A stretch of 64,000 nucleotides of DNA, taken from NCBI GenBank assembly GCA_934699585.1, contig CAKUWY010000007.1, positions 62,001 through 126,000 on the forward strand, read 5' to 3'. Below the pieces are notes generated by a model. The model was not told the origin of the DNA, searched no databases, and saw nothing but the letters and a program-made list of their open reading frames with translations. The stretch is from an uncultured Fibrobacter sp. GTDB lineage: Bacteria > Fibrobacterota > Fibrobacteria > Fibrobacterales > Fibrobacteraceae. Below are positions 17,561-24,264 of the stretch, piece by piece; the stretch's first letter is position 1, and the number at the start of each line of letters is the position of its first letter. A program made the position numbers and the translations under genes.

Positions 17561-18283
17561 ATGATTGTCTGTAAGAAATGCGGCGAGAAATACGAAGACG
17601 ATATGCCGCGCTGCCTTTGGTGCGACGCTCCGAATCCGGAGCACCCGCTGAATAAAACCAAAGTGGTCGCACCTTCCGTAGTCGTCACCACACAAGCAAC
17701 GCCCCCTATGCCTGCTGTAACTTGCCCGGGCGTCACCGAGCCGTCCGTTGACCAGCCAGCCTCGCCTGTGGCAACCGATGCCAGCAAAACCGTCGCGGTC
17801 ATAGACCCAGAGCAGGACCTGGATGCCGTTATCGAGCAGCAGTTCCGTCAAAAGGGATTCCTGTGGAGCGTTATTCTTGCGGGTCCCTTCATTTCATGGC
17901 TATGCCATCACAAGTACCTAAAGAAGGGCGACAAGTTCAGCACAAAGTTCTTTTTGCCCCTATTCGGCATTGAGTGTGTGTCCCAATCTTTATTCTACAT
18001 GCTTTCAAAGGCTAATTATTCTGGATTAGCCTTCGGCCCTTTTTTACATGCCGTCATCACCATCATCGTCTGCCTGCTCTATTGGTTTTTCATCGGAAAG
18101 CTAGGCTACGCTCTACTCAAGAAAGCCGTTCCCAACTATGACCAAAAGGCTTTCAAAAAACGGGAACGCATCGGGATAGCTATCGGCATCCCCATCTTCG
18201 CTTTAGAATTTATCGCCGGATACCTTCAATACGGCACTGCCGCTAGAATGTTGGGAGTTTGGCTAGGCAACGCCCTCCGGTAG
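17561..18283 (+). CDS. zinc-ribbon membrane protein, function unknown
   Basis: A 240-residue protein. The N-terminus (C-K-K-C-G-E-K-Y…C-L-W-C) is a four-Cys zinc ribbon. A Pro/Thr/Val-rich linker runs to residue ~85, and the C-terminal half has four hydrophobic segments likely to span the membrane. This zinc-ribbon plus membrane-domain layout is frequent in uncharacterised proteins of Bacteria and Archaea. It begins six bases after uppP, which suggests one operon. The sigma-54-type promoter of htpG lies just after its stop codon. Confidence 0.7.
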   Translation: MIVCKKCGEKYEDDMPRCLWCDAPNPEHPLNKTKVVAPSVVVTTQATPPMPAVTCPGVTEPSVDQPASPVATDASKTVAVIDPEQDLDAVIEQQFRQKGFLWSVILAGPFISWLCHHKYLKKGDKFSTKFFLPLFGIECVSQSLFYMLSKANYSGLAFGPFLHAVITIIVCLLYWFFIGKLGYALLKKAVPNYDQKAFKKRERIGIAIGIPIFALEFIAGYLQYGTAARMLGVWLGNALR

Positions 18284-18297
18284 TTTTCCCATCATTT

Positions 18298-18340
18298 TTG
18301 GCACGGTTCTTGCGATATACTCCGCGAAAACATAGCGGAG
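18298..18340 (+). promoter_or_regulatory. sigma-54-type promoter upstream of htpG, with adjacent inverted repeat
   Basis: TTGGCACGGTTCTTGC (18298-18313) has GG and GC elements separated by exactly ten bases and fits the -24/-12 consensus TGGCAC-N5-TTGC perfectly. The expected start is ~18325, inside the inverted repeat CTCCGC-N9-GCGGAG (18320-18340). The leader to the htpG start codon would be ~185 nt. Sigma-54 promoters need an enhancer-binding activator, and no such gene is in the window. Confidence 0.55.
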
Positions 18341-18423
18341 ACGTACATTTTGTTTCATTTTGAAACATCATACGGCTTTGCTGCTTGAAAATTAAACATC
18401 AACCCTTCGCGAATAGAGTTTTT

Positions 18424-18495
18424 CGCCGCCCAAACCTCAAAGGGGCAAAGCCCCGACCTCAAAGCGCAGCGACCTCAAAGCACGAAGTGCGACCC
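18424..18495. repeat. mini-hairpin array in the htpG leader
   Basis: Three small hairpins, GGGGC-AAA-GCCCC, CGC-A-GCG and GCAC-GAA-GTGC, are spaced by the phrase GACCTCAAAG, which occurs twice in full, with a closely related AACCTCAAAG before the first hairpin. The array ends just before the AGGAG ribosome site of htpG and so would be part of its 5' leader RNA. Confidence 0.6.
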
Positions 18496-18510
18496 AAATA
18501 GGAGATCTAT

Positions 18511-20397
18511 ATGGCAACAGAGAAGATGGAATTCCAGACCGAAGTTCGCGACATGCTGAACTTGATGATCAACTCCCTTTACAGCAACAAGGAAATCTTC
18601 CTCCGCGAACTCGTCTCGAACGCGGCGGACGCGCTGGACAAGCGCCGTTTCCTTTCGCTTTCTAACGCCGACCTGCTTCCGCAGGGCACCCAGCTGCGCA
18701 TTGACCTCTCGGTGAATAAAGAAGGCAAGCGCATCGTTGTCGAAGACAACGGTATCGGCATGAACAGGGAAGACTTGATCAACTGCCTCGGTACCATCGC
18801 CCGTAGCGGTACCAAGAACTTTATCAAGAACTTGAAAGACGCCGACAAGAGCAGCGTCGATCTGATCGGTCAGTTCGGTGTGGGTTTCTACTCCGTGTTC
18901 ATGGTCGCGAAGAAGGTCGAAGTCTTGACCCTCAAGGCCGGTGAAACTCAGGGCTACATGTGGTCCTCCGAAGGCACGGGCGAGTTTGAAATTTCTGAAG
19001 CCCCGCGCGACAAGGTGGGTACCAAAATTACTTTGTACCTGAAGGACGACGAAGATGCTGAAGATTTCGCCAGCGAATGGAAGATCAAGGACATCGTCCA
19101 GAAGTACAGCGGCTTTGTAAGTTACGGCATCTACTTCCACCCCGAAGCAACGAAGAACGACAAGGGCGAACTGGAAGAAAAGCCGGAAGAACGTTTGAAC
19201 GAAAAGCAGGCCTTGTGGCGCCAGAGCGAAAAAGAAGTCACCGAAGAACAGTACAAGGACTTCTACAACGTCATCAGCCACGAAGCCGACGAACCGGCCG
19301 CTTGGAGCCACAGTCACGCCGAAGGTTCCCAGGAATTCTGGAGCCTCGTGTACATTCCGTCGAAGGCCCCGTTCAACATCTGGCACAACGACGCATTGCA
19401 CGGCCTGAAGCTCTACGTGAAGAAAGTCTTTATCATGGATGACTGCAAGGACTTGCTGCCGCCTTGGCTGCGCTTTGTGCGTGGCGTGGTTGATAGCGAA
19501 GACTTGCCGCTGAACGTGTCCCGTGAAATCTTGCAGAATAACAAGATTATCACCAACATCCGTAAGCACGTCATCAAGAAGGTGCTCGACTCCCTGCAGA
19601 ACATGGCCGACAAGGATGCCGCCAAGTACAACGCCTGGTGGCGCGAACTCGGCATGGTCTTGAAGGAAGGCTTCTACATGAACTGGGAACATCTTGACGA
19701 ACTCAAGAAGTTGCTCCGTTTCGAAAGCACCAAGACGGAAGGTGACGCTCTCGTGGGCCTCGACGAATACGTAAAGCGCATGCCGGAAGGCCAGAAGGAA
19801 ATTTACTACCTCATCGGCGACAAGAATGCCGTGAAGTCTAACCCGATGCTCGAAGCCTTCAAGGCGAAGGGCTACGAAGTATTGCTCATGAGCGACGGCA
19901 TCGACGAATTCATGATGTCTAGCCTCCAGGAATTCGGCGACAAGAAGTTCCACGACATCGCCCGCGGCGACGTGGATTTCGAAAAGACCGAAGACGAAAA
20001 GAAGGCTGAAGAAGCCAATAAGGGCATTTTCAAGGGCCTCTGCGAAAACCTGCAGAAGCTCCTCGACGAAGACATCAAGGAAGTCCGCGTGTCTAGCCGC
20101 CTGAAGGACAGCCCCTGCTGCCTCGTGACCAGCGAAGACGCCATGAGCGCCCAGATGGAACGCATGATGAAGGCGATGGGCCAGAAGAACTTGCCGAAGA
20201 GCAAGCGCATTCTGGAAATCAACCCGACGCACCCGATTTGCGAAATGCTCAAGAAGAAAGCTGAAGCGGGTGATGATCTGGGCGATTGGCCGAAGGCCCT
20301 CTATGGTCAGGCTCTGCTTGCCGAAGGAAGCCCGCTCCCGAACCCGGCTGAATATGTGTCTGCGATTACAAAACTGCTGACTGCTTCCGTAAAATAA
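18511..20397 (+). CDS. htpG: chaperone HtpG (Hsp90)
   Basis: HtpG is the bacterial Hsp90, an ATP-dependent dimeric chaperone in the cytoplasm. The 628-residue protein begins with the GHKL ATPase domain (E-L-V-S-N-A-A-D-A motif, D-N-G-I-G-M, G-Q-F-G-V-G-F-Y-S). The middle domain follows with its catalytic-loop Arg region (P-L-N-V-S-R-E-I-L-Q), and the C-terminal dimerisation domain ends near P-A-E-Y-V. AGGAG lies before the ATG. No CIRCE element is present; the only convincing upstream signal is the sigma-54-type promoter at 18298. A palindromic repeat and a terminator follow the stop codon. Confidence 0.97.
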   Translation: MATEKMEFQTEVRDMLNLMINSLYSNKEIFLRELVSNAADALDKRRFLSLSNADLLPQGTQLRIDLSVNKEGKRIVVEDNGIGMNREDLINCLGTIARSGTKNFIKNLKDADKSSVDLIGQFGVGFYSVFMVAKKVEVLTLKAGETQGYMWSSEGTGEFEISEAPRDKVGTKITLYLKDDEDAEDFASEWKIKDIVQKYSGFVSYGIYFHPEATKNDKGELEEKPEERLNEKQALWRQSEKEVTEEQYKDFYNVISHEADEPAAWSHSHAEGSQEFWSLVYIPSKAPFNIWHNDALHGLKLYVKKVFIMDDCKDLLPPWLRFVRGVVDSEDLPLNVSREILQNNKIITNIRKHVIKKVLDSLQNMADKDAAKYNAWWRELGMVLKEGFYMNWEHLDELKKLLRFESTKTEGDALVGLDEYVKRMPEGQKEIYYLIGDKNAVKSNPMLEAFKAKGYEVLLMSDGIDEFMMSSLQEFGDKKFHDIARGDVDFEKTEDEKKAEEANKGIFKGLCENLQKLLDEDIKEVRVSSRLKDSPCCLVTSEDAMSAQMERMMKAMGQKNLPKSKRILEINPTHPICEMLKKKAEAGDDLGDWPKALYGQALLAEGSPLPNPAEYVSAITKLLTASVK

Positions 20398-20401
20398 GGT
20401 C

Positions 20402-20440
20402 AGAGATTGCCACGAGTGCGTTGCACTCTCGCAATGACAT
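20402..20440. repeat. dispersed palindromic repeat after htpG
   Basis: AGAGATTGCCACGAG...CTCTCGCAATGACAT is a copy of the GTCATTGCGAG/GGCAATCTC subtype of the dispersed repeat. It lies between the htpG stop codon and the terminator. The same subtype is translated inside the lipoprotein at 27846. Confidence 0.75.
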
Positions 20441-20445
20441 AAAAG

Positions 20446-20480
20446 CAAGAAGGCCGCGAAATCGCGGCCTTCTTAATTTT
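20446..20480. terminator. bidirectional intrinsic terminator after htpG
   Basis: AAGAAGGCCGCGA (20447-20459) and TCGCGGCCTTCTT (20462-20474) form a 13-bp stem with a two-base loop, followed by AATTTTT. Confidence 0.85.
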
Positions 20481-20507
20481 TCGTGTCGGATTCCAACAAC
20501 ATTTGTC

Positions 20508-20613
20508 AAAAAAACTGGATAAGTGAGCAGAGCAAGGCCGCAGCCCCGAAGCCGTACTAAGTACGGCGAGTTAGGGCGAGAACGCCGCTATGCGACGCTT
20601 AGACAGTTTTTTT
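20508..20613 (-). repeat. ~105-nt structured element, copy A
   Basis: The 10-bp outer stem AAAAAAACTG (20508-20517)/CAGTTTTTTT (20604-20613) is followed inward by a symmetric GA/GA mismatch (20518-20519 and 20602-20603) and then TAAG/CTTA. Inside are a GCCGTAC/GTACGGC hairpin set in a GCCC/GGGC helix and, on the minus strand, a GGCG-TTCT-CGCC hairpin. It overlaps the stop codon of the DUF1846 gene. The orientation is given as minus because copy B also follows a minus-strand stop codon. Confidence 0.65.
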
Positions 20614-22096
20614 ACCCGTGATATAAGTTGCCGCTCTGATAATTCGGTTCCGTGGTCAAGTTCACTCCCAGCCTGCGGAACACACCCACATCGACCTGAG
20701 AAAGGATTACGCTGGAATGCACTTCGCAGTGGCGGAGTTCCGGCAACTTCTCTAGGGCGATTTTCGCGTTGTAGTCCGTGAGGGCACAGACGGAAAGCGC
20801 CACCAGGGCCTCGTCCATGTGCAGGCGCGGGTTCTTGTGTCCGAGCTGCTTTGTCTTGAGGTTCTGAATCGGCTCGATGACCATCGGCGAAAGCAGGCGC
20901 ACTTCGTCGGGAATATGGGCCAGATGTTTCAGCGCATCCAGAAGCATGGCCGAAGAAGCCCCCAGCAGGGACGACGTCTTCGCCGAGATGATGGCGCCGT
21001 CGTTCAGCTGGATAGCAACCGCCGGACCATCGGTCAATTCGGCCTTTTCTACGGCAGCGGCAATCACCGGGCGGTCGGCAGTGCTAATCTGCGCCTGCTC
21101 CATGATCAGTTCCTGCTTGTAAATCTGGTCCTTTTCCGCGTTGCCCTTGCGCACGTCGCAGAGGGTGTTGTAGTAACGACGGATAATTTCTTGCTTGGCG
21201 GCCTCGCACACGGCGGCATCGTCAATAATGCAGTTGCCCGCCATGTTCACGCCCATGTCCGTGGGACTCTTGTACGGAGACTCGCCCAAAATGCGGGTAA
21301 ACAGCGCGTTCAGCACCGGGAAAATTTCCACATCGCGATTGTAGTTGATGGTGGTCTGCCCATAAGCTTCCAGGTGGAAGGGGTCGATCATGTTCACGTC
21401 GTTCAAATCGGCGGTGGCGGCCTCGTAGGCCAGGTTCACCGGGTGCTTCAGCGGGATATTCCAGATGGGGAACGTCTCGAACTTGGCGTAACCGGCCTTG
21501 ATGCCCCGCTTGTTCTCGTGATAAATCTGGGAGAGGCACACGGCCATCTTTCCACTTCCGGGGCCGGGAGCCGTCACCACCACCAGTTCGCGCGTCGTTT
21601 CGACAAATTCGTTCTTGCCGTAGCCATCGTCGCTCACCACCAGCGGGATGTTGCTTGGGTAACCGGCGATAGGATAATGACGGTAAACCTTCAGGCCAAG
21701 ACCCTCTAGCTTTTTCTGGTAGGCGATGGCGCTGGGCTGTTCTTGCCAGCGGGTCAGCACCACAGAGCTCACGTACAGGCCGTAGCCGCGGAAGGCGTCA
21801 ATCAGGCGGAGCACGTCCTGATCGTAGGTAATGCCCAGGTCGCCGCGGACCTTATTCTTCTCGATATCGCCTGCGTTGATGGCGATAATGACTTCGGCCT
21901 TGTCCTTGATTTTCTCGAGCATGCGGATTTTACTGTCGGGCGCGAAGCCGGGCAACACGCGGGATGCGTGATGGTCATCAAACAGTTTTCCGCCAAATTC
22001 TAGGTAAAGCTTTCCGCCAAACTTTGCAATGCGTTCTGCAATCTTTTCGGACTGGGTCTTCAGGTACGCTTCGTTATCAAAACCAACTTTGAACAT
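20612..22096 (-). CDS. DUF1846 family protein
   Basis: A 494-residue protein of the DUF1846 family, found as single full-length copies in many Firmicutes and anaerobes. The N-terminus (M-F-K-V-G-F-D-N-E-x-Y-L-K-T-Q-S) and the V-V-T-A-P-G-P-G-S-G-K-M-A segment, a P-loop-like nucleotide-binding turn, are characteristic. Length is normal for the family. No biochemical function is established that I can name with confidence; a nucleotide-binding or ligase-like role is suggested by the loop. The ribosome site is weak and lies inside a small inverted repeat. The 3' end runs into the structured element. Confidence 0.85.
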   Translation of the reverse strand: MFKVGFDNEAYLKTQSEKIAERIAKFGGKLYLEFGGKLFDDHHASRVLPGFAPDSKIRMLEKIKDKAEVIIAINAGDIEKNKVRGDLGITYDQDVLRLIDAFRGYGLYVSSVVLTRWQEQPSAIAYQKKLEGLGLKVYRHYPIAGYPSNIPLVVSDDGYGKNEFVETTRELVVVTAPGPGSGKMAVCLSQIYHENKRGIKAGYAKFETFPIWNIPLKHPVNLAYEAATADLNDVNMIDPFHLEAYGQTTINYNRDVEIFPVLNALFTRILGESPYKSPTDMGVNMAGNCIIDDAAVCEAAKQEIIRRYYNTLCDVRKGNAEKDQIYKQELIMEQAQISTADRPVIAAAVEKAELTDGPAVAIQLNDGAIISAKTSSLLGASSAMLLDALKHLAHIPDEVRLLSPMVIEPIQNLKTKQLGHKNPRLHMDEALVALSVCALTDYNAKIALEKLPELRHCEVHSSVILSQVDVGVFRRLGVNLTTEPNYQSGNLYHG

Positions 22097-22098
22097 TC

Positions 22099-22128
22099 TT
22101 GTCCCATTTGCTAAAAATATCGGGACAA
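22099..22128 (-). promoter_or_regulatory. inverted repeat at the start of the DUF1846 gene
   Basis: TTGTCCC (22099-22105) and GGGACAA (22122-22128) form a 7-bp perfect inverted repeat ending two bases before the ATG at 22096. In the minus-strand mRNA the GGGA that would serve as the ribosome site is in the distal arm, so a hairpin could limit translation. It could equally be an operator. Confidence 0.35.
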
Positions 22129-22167
22129 AAATAAAAATTTTCAGTGGAATATTAAATGCCTAATTTG

Positions 22168-23769
22168 CTACTTATCCACCACCAAAGTGGCGGAGCCATA
22201 GGCCTTCACCGGCCGACCATTGTCATCAAATTCTGTCGTATAACGGACATGGAACGGTATCCTGTTGGGAGTCAAGGGAATAACTCCTTCCACACTCTTG
22301 GCGCCGTTGTCAATCTGCCTATGCCAATCGCGGTACATGTCTGCATAGTCCGCCGGGAAAATACCATTCTCGATAACCGGCTCCGGATAGTTACGGACCA
22401 ACGGAGGCAGGCCTAGGTCACGCTGACAACGGAAACAGGGGCGCATCTCCTTGGTAGCCACGGTGTACTCCCAGAAGTAGATGTTGGCCTGCTCGCTAGC
22501 CGCCTTGAACCGACGTTCCGTATCCAACATTCCCTGGAACACATTCTTCTCGTTGGTGATGTTCCGAATCATCACGTAGAACAGCTTGCTGACCTTGCTC
22601 TCGCCAATAAGCTGTATGGAGCTACGTATACAGATACGTTCCGTACCGCAACAGCCCGAGGTGATGTTCCGCCAAGTTTCGCACTCCTGCTCCTCGCGTG
22701 TAGCCGCCGCTCGCTCCAAGGCAGCCTTGTAGACCTTCTGGGATTCAGCGTCCAACACATCGCAGGGGTTCAGGGCGATAATTTCTGTCTCGGACAAGTT
22801 CATTCCCAGCTCACGGACGTACTTCTGGTTCACCCGCAAGATTTCCATGGAGCACTTTTCGCCGGAATGGACCTCTACAATGGCGGCCGCCCCAACAAAA
22901 TTGCTGAAAATCAGAGTTTCCATAGAAATCGGGTTCCAGAACCGGCCCGCATCCACAAACTGGTCAATGTTCATCTGGGGCACAATCGTGCCCACCGTAG
23001 AGGCTCCTAAAAGCTTCTCGTATTCCTCCGCAGGAATGGGCTTGGAATACAGGTAACCCTGCACATAGTCGCAGCCCACGCTCTTCAAGAAGTCGGCCTG
23101 CTCCACGGTTTCCACACCCTCCGCAATCACAGGGAGTTTGAGCCACTTGGCCATACGGATAACGGAACTCAGGATAGTCCCGCCACGGTCGCTGCCGATA
23201 GCACCGTTGATGAACTGTAAATCCAGCTTAAGGACGTCGAACTCGATATCCTTCAAGACATTCAGTGAAGAATAACCGCTGCCAAAATCGTCCATTTCCA
23301 CCGTATAACCCAACTTGTGCAGCCTCTTGATGGAATCAACGACCACCTGGGTCCCCGTAACAGCAGCAGTTTCCGTCAATTCCACATGGATAAGCCTGGT
23401 GGGAATATCGAACTTCTGCCGTATGGCATCAAGACGCTCAATATAGTCCAGGCTCAAGATGTCGTTGCGGGACATGTTCACCGACACTCGGGCCAGAGCC
23501 TTGTTGGAGTCGATACAGTTCCGAAGGAACTGGCACACATGCTCAAAAACGTACAGGTCCAACGTAGGGATCAGGCTCATCTCCTCGAGAGCCGGGATAA
23601 AGTCCGCCGGCGAGACAAAACCAAACTTTTTAGATTTCCAACGGACAAGGGCTTCGGCGCCAATCAGGGCACCCGTCGAATGGTTGTACTGAGGCTGGAA
23701 ATAAACCTGGAACTCATCCTTCTCAATGGCGGGTTCAAACGACTCCGAAATCTGTCGAAATGTTACCAT
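22168..23769 (-). CDS. EAL-domain cyclic-di-GMP phosphodiesterase with C-terminal PAS-like domains
   Basis: A 533-residue protein with an N-terminal EAL domain (residues ~10-250) that should hydrolyse c-di-GMP. The active-site motifs are intact: E-A-L-V-R-W, the E-L-T-E segment, the M-D-D-F-G-S-G-Y-S-S-L loop, K-L-D and A-E-G-V-E-T, followed by V-Q-G-Y-L-Y-S-K-P. The remaining ~280 residues look like two PAS-type sensor domains (E-I-I-A-L-N-P…, F-W-E-Y-T-V). The order is unusual because sensors normally come first. No GGDEF domain or membrane segment is present, so it is a cytoplasmic, probably active phosphodiesterase. It has its own upstream region and is not in an evident operon. Confidence 0.9.
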   Translation of the reverse strand: MVTFRQISESFEPAIEKDEFQVYFQPQYNHSTGALIGAEALVRWKSKKFGFVSPADFIPALEEMSLIPTLDLYVFEHVCQFLRNCIDSNKALARVSVNMSRNDILSLDYIERLDAIRQKFDIPTRLIHVELTETAAVTGTQVVVDSIKRLHKLGYTVEMDDFGSGYSSLNVLKDIEFDVLKLDLQFINGAIGSDRGGTILSSVIRMAKWLKLPVIAEGVETVEQADFLKSVGCDYVQGYLYSKPIPAEEYEKLLGASTVGTIVPQMNIDQFVDAGRFWNPISMETLIFSNFVGAAAIVEVHSGEKCSMEILRVNQKYVRELGMNLSETEIIALNPCDVLDAESQKVYKAALERAAATREEQECETWRNITSGCCGTERICIRSSIQLIGESKVSKLFYVMIRNITNEKNVFQGMLDTERRFKAASEQANIYFWEYTVATKEMRPCFRCQRDLGLPPLVRNYPEPVIENGIFPADYADMYRDWHRQIDNGAKSVEGVIPLTPNRIPFHVRYTTEFDDNGRPVKAYGSATLVVDK

Positions 23770-23979
23770 ATTTTCCCTTGATCCCTATCTTAACGAAACA
23801 TATACTTTTTTTACGCATAAAGGAACCTCGCAGCTATTCCAACATGGAATAGTTGTAAAAAAAGCCCGCCGATTATAAGACCGTTCGGCTCCACAGCAAC
23901 AAAGAATCTACGGCCTCGCCTCACTCCCACCTAAAGGTGGCCATGTCCACATAGGCGCTAAAGCGCCAAGTGACCAAAA

Positions 23980-24021
23980 CTCGCAAAAACGCCTCGTTAA
24001 TACGAGGCGTTTCTTGCTCAC
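23980..24021 (-). terminator. terminator hairpin, second of two identical copies
   Basis: AACGCCTCGT-TAAT-ACGAGGCGTT hairpin with A-run/T-run flanks, inside an exact 42-base direct repeat (partner at 24075). On the minus strand it would act downstream of ilvC. Confidence 0.75.
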
Positions 24022-24074
24022 TGAAGCGACCGCAAAATTCTATAGACGTATAAAAGTTCCGGTTGAATTTTGCT

Positions 24075-24116
24075 CTCGCAAAAACGCCTCGTTAATACGA
24101 GGCGTTTCTTGCTCAC
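24075..24116 (-). terminator. terminator hairpin, first of two identical copies
   Basis: Exact 42-base copy of 23980-24021, placed ~135 bases after the ilvC stop codon. The 53 bases between the copies contain a GCAAAATTC/GAATTTTGC inverted repeat (24031-24073). Confidence 0.75.
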
Positions 24117-24157
24117 AATTGTGATTTCCCGCTAAGTATAAGTGAGCGAGACATCTT

Positions 24158-24264
24158 ACGAAAGTTGGATAATCAAGCAAGACAAGGCGCGAGCCCCCGT
24201 AGCGTACTAGAGCGTACGTGAGGGGGCGAGCAACGCCGTATTGCGCCGATTAGACAACTTTCGT
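24158..24264 (-). repeat. ~105-nt structured element, copy B
   Basis: The 10-bp outer stem ACGAAAGTTG (24158-24167)/CAACTTTCGT (24255-24264) differs in sequence from copy A but is perfectly paired. The conserved GA/GA mismatch (24168-24169 and 24253-24254) and a TAATC/GATTA helix follow. Inside are GCCCCC/GGGGGC and CGTAC/GTACG helices and a GGCG-TTGCT-CGCC hairpin. One arm of the outer stem is coding sequence: it encodes the last residues of IlvC, and the stop codon TAA lies in the next helix. Confidence 0.65.

Larger units (their letters stand above)
23770..24157. other. intergenic region between the EAL gene and ilvC, no gene seen
   Basis: This ~390-base stretch holds no credible ORF. It contains the upstream region of the EAL gene (AAGGGAAA ribosome site; a possible TATATG -10 near 23810), the small hairpins CACCTAAAGGTGG and GGCGCTAAAGCGCC, two exact 42-base copies of a terminator hairpin, and a fragment ATAAGTGAGCGAGAC (24139-24153). 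That fragment resembles the left end of the ~105-nt element. Confidence 0.6.

Noticed and set aside
18320..18340. CIRCE element for htpG
   Set aside because: The spacer is nine bases as in CIRCE, but the arms CTCCGC/GCGGAG do not match TTAGCACTC/GAGTGCTAA.
18475..20448. 657-codon open frame antisense to htpG
   Set aside because: Leu/Val/His-rich mirror of a strongly biased gene; htpG itself is unmistakable.
23980..24116. Two identical repeats as a CRISPR array
   Set aside because: Only two copies, each a perfect hairpin terminator, with no spacer set and no cas genes.
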